DNA from: Dromaius novaehollandiae
Taxonomy: Eukaryota; Chordata; Aves; Casuariiformes; Dromaiidae
DNA: 64,000 nucleotides
Assembly: GCF_036370855.1 (NCBI RefSeq)
Contig: NC_088101.1
Coordinates: 36,045,585-36,109,584 of the forward strand
Direction of reading: 5' to 3'
Notes under the pieces: generated by a model
Seen by the model: only the letters and a program-made list of their open reading frames with translations
The model's database searches: none
Told to the model about the DNA's origin: nothing
Shown here: positions 24,901-36,900 of the stretch, in pieces
Numbering within the stretch: the first letter of the stretch is position 1
How the letters are laid out: the number at the start of each line of letters is the position of its first letter
Position numbers and translations under genes: made by a program

Positions 24901-27900
24901 AAGATGCAGAGTTCCAGGTATCACAAGGCCTCATGTTAAGAGTCACCAGAGCTTTGGAAACTGCAAATTAGAGCCCTGGTTACCTGGTTCCTAAGGATAA
25001 CTTCAATGACATTGTAGAGCCCGTCTAAAATTGAATACGGATGAGTAAATTGCTCGTTTAATAAACTGAATCTGTTCAGCAGGGGATTATGTTATTCACA
25101 GGGTTGGCATAAGAAAGGATGCTTGTTTTTTGGCATCAGTGAGCTGTTGTCACTTGGCTCAGCTGTCTTGTGAAACCTTACCTGAAGCATCAGTGAAGAA
25201 AAGTAGAAAACTGTTGAATATCTCCTGGGTCTTATGACTACTTTGAGGGTTAACTTTAGAGGTCTCGGAGGAACTGGATTGCCTATGTTCAGTATTGTAA
25301 CAAGTATAGTCATGCTTGTTTGCATTCTGATCCAAGTATCTTTGGTAAGGGAAACTGCAAATTTTGCTAAGAGAAACTCCAAACATGACCAGGTCCTTTG
25401 CCCTGTGGATGAAGAGATAAAATCTTGTAAAGATGTTAATTTTGGGGACAAGGCAGGGTATAGCTAGTAGTACCCTTTTTTTATCTGAGAGACTTGTACC
25501 TGAGCTGTTAGGGTCTTTGTCTGACATGGCTAAGAACTTCTGCAAAAGAAATTGTTGTCTGAGGAAGCACAGATACAATTTTATTCTATCCAGAGATACC
25601 AGGAATATTGTCCTGGGTTAGGCACACATATGGATAATGGAGTTGTCACTAGCGTGAAGTCCTCTCAAGGTCTTTAAAGTTGTCTGTATCTGGTCAAACA
25701 CAAAAGCATTCTCTTTGTTTTTAACATGGAGCATGATGATCCTCTGTGATCTGTGCCTTATTAAAAATGCACTCATTGATGACAACAGAATAGGAGCTGA
25801 GTAAATAACTTGAAATGCAGAGAGCATCTAGTTACTGAAATGTCCCAGTCTTCATCTGCCAGATCTCAGATTTTAGGCTGCTTAGGACAGTCTTGAGCAT
25901 GCCTGCTAATTCACCTCCCTTTCCTCCACTGGCTTTTGTTTCTGCTCTTAAGAGTGTCAGCTGGGCTTTTAAGAGCAGAAATGGATTTAAATGGGAGAAC
26001 TGTATGTGTTTATCAATGGTATGGAGAATGAAGTTTCTCTTTACAATGTTAAACATATGAAAATTTTAGCTGTTATCCTATTAGTGACAATGTTGAATAG
26101 TTTGATAATTAATTAAGCTGAATACAGATGACACAGAATGGCATGTTACATGATGAGGGCAGTGGGATGGAAGAGTGAACCAGAGGGAGCCCTACTGTTT
26201 TTGATTTTCCCCTTTAAGAAAGCATATTGGAAGGGTGCTCAGAATAAACACGTTTGATTTTAATGTCCTGAGGAAACGGGAGCTTTCTGTAAATTCAGAG
26301 CAATGGTTACAGTGTTGGCATGTTTCTTTCAAATTTTGCTGTAGTAAACTGCAAATATCCAGGCAAATCTATATTTAATTGTTAAAAAGGCAGCCCTAGT
26401 CATTCTGTATTTTAGAGCAGCATTCCAGTGTCATATGTATAGATAGCACATGATTCTAAGATACATAAATTTTAGAATGTGTGCGCTAAACTTTCAGATA
26501 TAAAGTTTACATCTAGTTTATAATTTAGATTGTTTATAATAATACAGTATTCCTAGAATACATGTCCAGTCTTGCTATTGTGTGGTATGTGTGGTTTTTT
26601 TGTTTTTTTGTTTTTTTTTAAATAGAGTCTGAGGACTAGAACCCTGATTTGATTTCTTGGGGGGGCTTTTTTAATCTCCAGGTAGAACACAGGGGCTGAT
26701 AGTTGTGCTTCTGAAAATCACAAGCCAGGTATTGTGTGAAACAGCTGATGTTTAGACTGGTTGTGCAGATGAATTATCTTACAAAGCCTTGTGTTGGTAA
26801 TACTTTGAAACTGGTTTTTTCTGGTTGTGTAAATGATTGAAACTGGCTTAAACTAAGTTTTAGGAGTTTTAAGGTCCTATATAATTTGATACTGGTTTTC
26901 ATGTCAGTAGTTTATTACATGTCTTGGCTTATTATAACTTTGTCTTTTGAGGAAGGAAGGAAGGAAGAAAAGCAGTTTGTGCTCCTTCACAGTGTACTAC
27001 TGATGCATGATTCCTCTTGTCTGAAAGAAGCTGTGAAGTTGCAGTGATGTTAGCATTCTCTTACAGTTGCAAACTAAGAAGAGCTGTCTGCTTAAAGCAG
27101 TTTGGTTCTATTTCTGCTTGTCACTTTTTGCCACTGATAGCTGAAAACACAGTACTACACATAAAGTCTCCACATGCATAGTCTGTGGCAAGCTGTGTCC
27201 ATGCAGTGCAGTCTGCATTTGTCAGTGCATTTCACATTCTACTAAATAGAGTAGAAGCCTGTTAACTGAGCATATTAATAGAGACAGTGAGTATTTTTAT
27301 TAGACTGGTTACTAATAACCTCTTTAGCTATGTGCTAGAACTTAGCCTGTTTAAAAAATTAATCTTTATGACGAACATTTTAGGGAGAAAAGTAAAGAAT
27401 TACACTTCCAACTTCCCCTTTTCATTGAATTATAGCAGAACGTAGGCTGGAAGGGGCTGCTGGGGTTGAGCTGGGGCTGCCCTGCTCGAAGCAGGGCCGC
27501 CTTCAAAGTCAGACCACGTTGCGTAGGGCCTTATCCATTGAAGTTTTGAGTTTTCTGCAAGTATGGAGAGGCCACAGCTTCACTGGTAAATTATTTCAAT
27601 GTCTGATCACCCTCATGGTGAAAATAAATGTTCCTCTCCCTTTATTAGTGATGCTTCACCTGGTTTGAAGGAGGGGATATTGAGGACAGCTGAAGAAAAT
27701 CCTAGTTATTGCTGAGTAAATTTCTTGGGGGGAAAAAAATGAAGCCTAAATTTCCTGTTTTAACTGGCACTGCATTATGATAGCATCTGTGTCTTAGAAT
27801 TGCTTTAACTGACCTGCCTGTCTGCCTTAATTATCAGTTTAAGTTATCTGCTAATTCAGGATAGAAGGACTTTCTTTACAACCCTTTTTTCTGTTGTTCA

Positions 27901-30900
27901 TCTTTATTTCTCAGAACTACACTTTGTTTTGTCTTCAGTAGTAAGTTTTGGCTAGAAAACAGAAATGTGTTAGCTTAATATCTGCAAAAACTAGGTTAAC
28001 GTTCTTAGATGATAAGAATATCTGATATTATGTAGGCTTACATATTTCAGTTTTTCTTTCTATTTACTTTGAATGTATTAAATATTTAATTGTTAATTAT
28101 GTAGCCAAGTGAGATGAGATATAATGAAAATTATCTTACTGCTTTCCTAACATCCTTATATTACTAGTTGTGAGTCTCTATGTAGGTAGTTTAACTATTT
28201 GGGTAAGACGTATAGAATATTTTTTGTTGAGGTCAAGATAAATGGCATACTATTATATACTTTTTTTTCCCCTTGTCATTAATCTTTCAGAATGATTGAC
28301 TGGTTGTCCTGGCCTCTGGCTCAGCATGTGGAAACATGGGTGATTGCACTGCTGAAAGGACTAGCTGCAGTCCAGAAATTTACCATCCTCATTGATGTCA
28401 CTCTGCTTAAGATTGAATTGGTATGTCCAAAAAGAATATTTGAGGTGGAAAGAGGGGAAGAGGGATTTGCAACAGCTATGCAATTGCATGGAATCTTCTG
28501 TACTACAATATATTTACCTTACTATCTAGCGTAGAAGAGTCAAAAATGTCATATAGCTTTCAATTTTATATGAGATTCTGTCCGATTCAAATTGGACAAA
28601 TGGATCTGGATTTGGAATCTGTTTACATTTTTTATTGGAATTTCACTTTCTAGATTTACTGATTTTTTTTATTTTGTTTTGTTTGTTTGTTTTTGTTTTT
28701 TTAAGGTCTTTAATCGACTTTGGTTTCCTCTAGTGAGGCCTGGTGCCCTTGCTGTCCTTTCCCACATGTTACTTAGTTTCCAGCATTCTCCAGAGGCTTT
28801 TCATTTGGTAAGTTACTAATAAATCGTTTTCAGTTCTTTGAAATGTAATTCATGTGTAATTTCTAAAGTGGGTCTAAGAGAAATAAAGTTGACACGCTTA
28901 GATTTCATATTTGTTTCAAGGTTCCAGAACCAGATTTCTGTGGTTTGGACCTTTAGGCTTTCTAACTTCCAGGTCCAGCCACTTAACGTGTAACTGGAAA
29001 CTATGTCTCGTTCTTCTTGATATGTACGTACTTATAGCAGTTGTATCTGGGGACCACGTTCTGTCTTCGACCACATACCTCTGGAAGGCCATTTTAGGTG
29101 GTGTGAAGTCTACAACTGAATTTGTGCTGTGGCTGGAATTTCAAGCAAAACTATTTGAGGAAAACAGATAATCAGTTATATTATCTGTTATGTGTTACCC
29201 AGTCATCCATGAAACAAAGAAGTACTTCACTTTAAGAAAGCTACACTATCTATTTTTTTGATGTACAAATTGGCAAACTGAAGGGTGCTATTTTTTATGG
29301 CCACTCTTCAAAATGCAGTTCTAAATGCTAAATAGTTCTAGATTCAATATGCAGTTAGCACATACCAGGGTATGATGATGACTGTTTAAATTAGTACAGC
29401 AAGATGTATATGACACTTTCCCTGTTCTCAGACTCAGTGTTTAGCTTTAAGTTGCTTTTAGGTGGAATACGAGTCTTTCAGACTTGTCTGTAATAACAAC
29501 TTGGCACACTGTTTCTTTAAGTTATCTCAAAGGCTATTAGGCTTGAAGGGATCTCAAATCATTTGCTTTGATTAATGTCAGAATAGTTGCCTTATGCCTG
29601 ATTACAGTTTTGTGGTTTTGCTTTTTTTTTGTTTGTTTTTTTAATGACAGAAATCTAAAGGCTCTCTGTCCTCCCTCTGCTTCCCCAATCTTGGCCTAGG
29701 ATAGAAAACTGAATCACAAAGGAAATAGCCAAGTAGCCTTGAATACGCTCAAAAAGTAAATATTTTATGTATTTACTGCCTTGCTTTTCTTCCCTATTCG
29801 AAAAGAGACAAAACATTCATGTGAAAAATGTCAAATATGAGACCAACAGAAAATGTATTCCAGAAATAGGCATTTGCTTTCACAAGGAAAAAAAACTATG
29901 ATAGGCTGCATACAGTGTTGCCTAAACATCTGTCTTCAAGGCTTCATCGTGACTGTTTTCCCTCTGTTTTAAACTTCTTTGCTATCATTTGGGGGAGTTA
30001 CTGCTTTAATTTAGTTTCCCGTCTATCATACTCTCCTGTGCTTAAGCTACTTGTGTATTTTGTTATAATCAATGGTCTAAATGTAAAATGGATAAATAGA
30101 TATTTGGTAACATAACTGAATTTATTTTGCAATGTATCCGAGTCATCTTCATTCCTTATGCTCGAATATGTTTACCTGAGCGACTTTGTTGCAAAGACAA
30201 GACATTCTGTTTTGGGCTTATGATGTATAACTACCACAGTGTGATATGTTAGAGTGGAGCTCTGTGAAATTCTACATTCTACTGAAGTACAAAATTTAGA
30301 TTCAACCTCAGCCAAAAGGGATATTTCTGTATATAAGCGAAGTGTAACTTTCTCATTTTTATGTGGTACACTGTAAGTAAGAATTTGGTTCTTAATTTGG
30401 GAGAGCTGACAACCTGTACTTTTTCTATTCTTCCTCTGTGCTGTGTCTGTGCAAAATTATCACCTCTTACATCTACTTTATACAGATTTTATTTCTGGAA
30501 CTCAATAGTTCAGATGAAAATGAACTGATTGCTGCGTACCTACTTTTGTAAAGTGAGAAGAGAGAAATTTAAATCACAACTTTCACTATTAGCTCTGTAA
30601 CACACTGAGCACTTAGGAATCTTGTATTTTAATTTTTAAACAGTGGATATTTCGCTAACCAAAAGAACAGGGTTTGTTTCTCTGGGATACAAAAATATTC
30701 CTTATACTTACAGAAAAACTGATATTTGAAAAAGCAAGCGAGTATTTTGCACCTGGCCCTTATACTTTGGTGTTTTTGACGTGTATTAATTCTTGTAATT
30801 GGCACACATTTCTAAGATGATGATATTCTTATTTCTGCTTTAGAGTTCGTGTCCTTACTACAGAATAATTTGTGAGCTAACTTATGATGAGAAATGATTC

Positions 30901-33900
30901 CATCCTTTTCTTCTAAAGTTAATTCATTTTGATCACTTAGAAACTGGAAAAGGTGTCTAAAATATTCTGATTCACACTGAGAAGTCCCTACTATTATTGC
31001 CTGCATTGAAATAACTCTCTACTTGATATTTTTTAAGACCAATACAAATAAGTCTTATACTTAAAAAAAAAAATAAATAAATTACAAAATTGCATTGTAA
31101 ATAAACACTATGTTTAAATTGGAGCAGGGGGAAGAGGTGGGGTCAACATTACTATTTTAAATTGGGCATAAAACAGAGATGAATTGAACTAATCCCCAGA
31201 TGGATTAGCATTCCTGTGGTAATTTTTTTTAACTTGGAGAAAATTGCCATCTTGGATGGTAGTTCTCACTAGGTGGAGCTGTGAGCCAGTTTCCATCTTG
31301 TAAACTGAAATAGGATGAATATATTCATTTTCTTCAGATCCAAAGCATTAGATTGTTAAAATTGAGAGCTTTTGTTTTAAAAGCTGTATCCATGAAATTA
31401 AAACTGGACACTGAGCTGGTAGTGGTGGCACAAAGTGAAGTGTTTGCTGTAATAACTGTAATAAGATGTGTACCTTGGACACTTGACTGCTTAAAATTTT
31501 AACATTCCTTTTCTAAGTTGACAAAGTTCCAAGACTTTAGGGGCTGTTTGAAAGTTGTCATGGGTAAAGAATAATGCATACTTTTTTGCCGTCATTGTTT
31601 CTCAGCCATCTCTATATAAGAATAAGAGGTTCCCTGTTACTGGACACATGTAAAACAGTAAAGTTGTTTGTAGAAGAACAAGGTTGGAGAAATGCAATTG
31701 CTGTGTAACTTTTTTCTTTTTTTTTTCTCCCCCCCCCCGTTTAGATTGTCCCACATGTGGTCAGTTTGGTTCACTCCTTCAAAAGAGATGGCTTGCCTTC
31801 CAGTACAGCTTTTTTGATGCAGCTGACTGAGTTGATACACTGTATGATGTATCATTATTCAGGATTTCCAGAGCTCTATGAACCCATTCTGGAAGCTATT
31901 AAGGTATAACAGGAATGCAAGGGCAGTGGGAGTGTTTTGTTTTGCTTTCTTAAATATGAAAGCTAGAATCTCATAGACCTGATTTCTTTAGAACTTCCAC
32001 TAGCAGAATTAACCACATAATCTAATGTCAATTCTAACTGTGTTTGAAATATGCCAGAAGAACTGTCCTGAATGGATTTCATGAATCATTATATTTGCTA
32101 CACGAGATGTTTATAGCAGGCTTTAAGAAAAGCCTGAAATGAGGTCCTTTCCTAAAAATCCAATTTCTTCTGCCTCATGTAACTGCAAATATATTTTTGC
32201 TAGTTTTCTTTCCTAGGCATTTCATTTCAACCAACACTGGAAACTGTAACTCTTCAAAGTTGCTGTCTGTCCTGTTTGATGCAGCAAAATGAAGCAATGG
32301 TTATCCCGACCTTAAATACTTTTTTCTTTTTCTGTTATCTTGCAGCTAATATATCTCCTGTTGAGGGTTTTTTTTTTTAAGCTCATTTCGTATTCATATC
32401 TCTGAACGCTAGCAAACTTCTGAGTGACATAAATACTCCCAGCAATTCTTTATTCTGTGTCACTGTTATGATCCAGCTTCTTATGTAAGCTTGGAGCACT
32501 GATAGCATTGAAAAGAGAAAGAGATTTGCTAATGTTCTGAGGAGGACTCTGAATGATGTTTCTGTATATTTAAGAGATATTGTACTCTGTTTTAACATGT
32601 TGAACTCTTAAGAAGGTCTCTAAGAGAACATGGCAATTTTTAGTGGAAAGAAAGTAGGTAATGGGGGTAAAATAAGGAGGAGGGATTATGAAGTCCCTAA
32701 AGGGTAAGGATTTTCTTTGTACCTTTTGGAGCTAGTTGAAGGGCAAGAAGAGAGTATGATCTAGAGTATGGTCTATTTGTCTAGCCCCCCAAAAAACAAA
32801 GAAGCACTACATCTTAATACTGAAGGGAGTATTGCATGCCTTTATGGTCAATGCATAGGCCAGTATGCTTTATCCATAGAGGCACATATTTAAAAAATAT
32901 TCAGATAATACTGCCTGCTTTCATAGCAGTAATATTGCAGTTAGATGTTTTGAGGCTTAAAAAAAAAAACTATTCATTTCATCATGAGTATTTTGGATTT
33001 TATTATTTTGATTCCTACATTTTGATTTGATAGAGAAGGAACATCTCTCTAGCAGAAAAGAGGATGTTTTCAGGGTCTACTAATGCATGAAACCTGAGAG
33101 CTGTTTTCTGGTGGCAAAAAGGATTGTATGAATACTCAAATTAAAGGTGACCACCAACTCCTTAGTCCTGTAATCTGAGAGTTGACAGAATCAGCCTTGA
33201 AGAGTGTTTTTGCCATAGTACATAACATTAGCCTTTGACTGGCCAGACATTTGTGCTCTGGGTATTTTCAAAAGGCAATTGCAACATGTACCTTCTAGGC
33301 TAGCAGGGACAGCAAGAGCCTGAAGGAGAATGTGAGATGGCAGAGAAAGGGAGAATATAAAAGACTGCTGGATGGAAGTACCTATTATTTAAAAAAAAAA
33401 AAAAAAAAAAAACAACAACAAACCCTATTAAATGTGTTAATGTTTCTCTTGTAGGAACTGCCCAAACCCAATGAAGAGAAGATTAAGTTGATTCTCAGTC
33501 AAAGTGCCTGGACTTCTCAATCCAGTTCTTTGCCATCTTGTTTATCTAGACTTTCTGGAAAATCTGAAACTGGGAAGACTGGTCTAATTAATCTAGGAAA
33601 TACTTGTTACATGAACAGTGTTATTCAGGCACTTTTTATGGCTACAGAGTAAGTCCTTTTTATCAGCTGTTTTCATTGTATATTAACTACTGCAGTAGTC
33701 TTGCTTTTCACAGAATGTAAACATGTCCTGGGTCACGCAGCTTCCTAGCAAAAATTCATAGGGTTTCTTGGCACATAGTTACTGATTGCTTTGTTAAAAT
33801 CCAGCTCTGTGGAATTGCAATTTTAGCCATAAAAAGTTGTTTTGATCCTTTTTGTCCAGTGTCAAAAGATATATGCATCAAACTAATGATAGCCTTTTAA

Positions 33901-36900
33901 CACTGATTCACCTCCAAGTTTGACTCCTTCAGTGTCTAAAAGTTTCAGTAGTATATCTTTCTTCTAGGTCCCAGGCAAGTCTTCCCTCCCTTTCCCCCCC
34001 CACCCCTTTCCCTACTTGCTCCCTGTAAAAGTTAATAGTATGCTTTTGTTGTAATGTGGAAGCTGTTGGGAAGAAAAAAAGAAAAAAAAGCTTTGTCTGT
34101 CTTTCGTCCCTTCTTCAAACATTTAAAAGGAGAAGATGATACATGTTTTTGCAATAAGTTAATTCTTAATGTACAGTAGTTTTGCACTTCTGCACTGGAG
34201 CAGAATCCAGGCTTCGAAGGAAAGTGTCAAATGTTTTGCTTTCCATCAAATTGAAGTAATTGTGTTGGAATGATGCTGCATTGCTTTTAGAAATCTATCA
34301 GGAAACTAATGTCCATCTCTTTTCAGTTTCAGGAGACATGTTTTATCTCTGAATCTAAATGGATGCAATTCACTAATGAGAAAGTTACAGCATCTTTTTG
34401 CATTTTTGGCCCATACCCAGGTATGTCACTTTATTGCATCTGCTATTTTTAAATCTAAATCTATATACCAAAACTTAGCAGCAATCATTATGATGCCACA
34501 GGAGTACTTTGAATATATTAAAATGCTGATATGATAGATTTGGAGGGCAATGAGTCTACCTCTAAATGGTCAGATGATATTGATGGATTTAGAGAAATCT
34601 ATATTTCATAAGTGGAAATAACACCTTGGCATTCTGTTGCTTTTATAAAAAGGCTGTAGGGGTTTTCTTTGAGAAGCTAAAATGAAAAAGCCAAATAAGA
34701 CCTGACTCAATATGCAAGCTGATTGTTATGTAACTTTCTAGGAAAAATTACGACCTTCTGCAGTGATTTTTAAATTAAATTGTATTGTAGTTCAAGTTCT
34801 AAAATGAACTTTGTTAAACAAAATGCCAAAATATTTTGCTAATACTGGAAAGATATAAGACACTTTTGATTAATGCCAATAAAATCACTGAAAAGGGGAT
34901 GACGATGGTTCACCTTAAATTGGTACTAATGAAATACAGGTGTTTTTCCAAAGGGGAAAAAAAGCATTTTTTAAGCTTGCCAGCAAGAACAGTAACAGCT
35001 GCTAGGCAAAACATATACTTTATGTTCACTGCGCATTTGATATTTGCCTGCAGGATCCGCTACTTTTATCTTTGTACTGGAAGTGATTACTAAAAATTAA
35101 TGGCTAATGCTTGTCTTTTCCCTCCTATTTTTAAATAGGAGTTTAAATGTTTGCATCTACCTCATGTGCCATACAGTTCCTTTAGAATGATGTAGTTCAA
35201 AGTTCAGCTGTCAATATCAAGATAATACAACCAATTTTTTTAAGTAAAACTGATGTAATATTGTCTGTTTATCCCTCTCGCTAACAGAGGGAGGCATATG
35301 CTCCTAGAATTTTCTTTGAGGCTTCCAGACCACCGTGGTTTACTCCTCGATCTCAGCAGGATTGCTCAGAATATCTCCGGTTCCTACTAGACAGGTACAG
35401 TTATTGTGATGTTACTGGAAATGAATTCATCATTTTACCACGCAAAGTCAAACTTTTAATTAGGAGCAGTCAACTAACAATTCCATTGCATGAGCGGGAT
35501 TCAGGAATTCTAGGCTTGGTTTTTGGTCATCTCTTATTTTCTGTATGGTCTATGAATCGCTTTTTTCTTTTTCCGTTTTATCTGTGGTAAAACCTGGATA
35601 CCTACCTGTCTTCATATCATCCAAGGCAGATTATAATGGTAATATTCCATTTTACACACTTACAGTTGGATGTTGGTTATGTTAGAGTCATGGTCTCATG
35701 AAATTCATGTGGTTGCTGAAAACAGTTTAGTCAGGCATCTGGAATGTCATGTTGGTGCAGACACCTATATTTCATATAGGTCAGGTAAGTCATGAAGAGA
35801 CATGTATACATTTATAACTAGTTTAATATATAAATGAATTAACTGTGACACAGATAAAATACCAAAAAATATTAGTAGACCTCTTAATTTCAGCTTGCTG
35901 AGTATTTTGCTGAGACTTGGCTTAAGCAATATTGCTTCATAAGACATTCTGCTTCTGGAGAAGTTTATCTCAATAGTGAAATAGTGTCCTTTTTATCTAA
36001 ACCCACCCTTTCTTTTTTGTTTGTTTGTTTTTTTTCTTAACGCAGTTTAAATTTCTTGGTTATAAAATCCTGAACTTTACTTTTCCTTCGAAGTGGTCTG
36101 GCGCAATATAAATAGCTGCTTGTTGTCTAACGAAATCTGACGTACAGAACCAGTCAATTGGAGAACTGATTATTAAGATAATATAAAGACATATAATAGA
36201 AATGTTGTTTGTTAGGTGTGTTAAATATTTACCGTTGCTTACAGTATTTTCATTGTGTTCTGTTACCTATAACGAAAGCCACATAGAATGCCTGTATGCT
36301 TCACCCATACTGTCTCTTGGATAGTACTGAATTATGCAGTTCAAATTGCTTATATAAACAATAACAAATTCCCCTTTTTTATGCGAGAAACTTCTAGCTG
36401 CTTAAATATCTATATACTTCAGTATAACTAGAAAAAAAGTTTTAAGTGGTGCAACAGTATTTGTTTGGAAAATAGTACAGCTATTTGGATTTCTTTCTCT
36501 TTGTCTTCAGGTTGCACGAAGAAGAGAGAACCTTGAGAGCACTGTCGTCAGCAAAGACTGCTGAAAGTATAATCAATGAAGACTCCCAGACACAAGAAAC
36601 TGTCCATAAAGCCCAGCTGTTTGCTGAAGCACCTTGTATGGGAAGTGAAGAGAGAACTTTGATAGAGAAAATGTTTGGAGGAAAACTCAAGACCAGTATA
36701 TGCTGTTTAAACTGCAGAAGTACTTCTCAAAAGGAAGAAGCTTTCACAGATCTCTCTTTGGCTTTCTGTCCTCCAGCTTCCTTGGAGAATTTTGGCCCAA
36801 AATGTATGGAACATTCTGAAGTGAAAGATGATTATGTGGTGCAGAGTTGTACTCTAGCATCCAATGCTGCTGAAGAAACAACTCTCAATAATTTGGAAGT

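Larger units (their letters stand above)
23098..28290 (+). other. USP38: USP38 intron 2 (5193 bp, phase 2)
   Basis: This is the longest intron of the gene. It contains a GGAA repeat (26951-26967), a hairpin-forming inverted repeat (25939-25981), and a CR1 fragment (27426-27660). A stretch at about 24.8-26.0 kb has a few short open frames on both strands with no recognisable protein. Confidence 0.9.

Noticed and set aside
29538-29610. Weak CR1-like sequence in intron 4
   Set aside because: Only a short 'aggcttgaagggatctcaaa' match to the CR1 3' region; too decayed to call.
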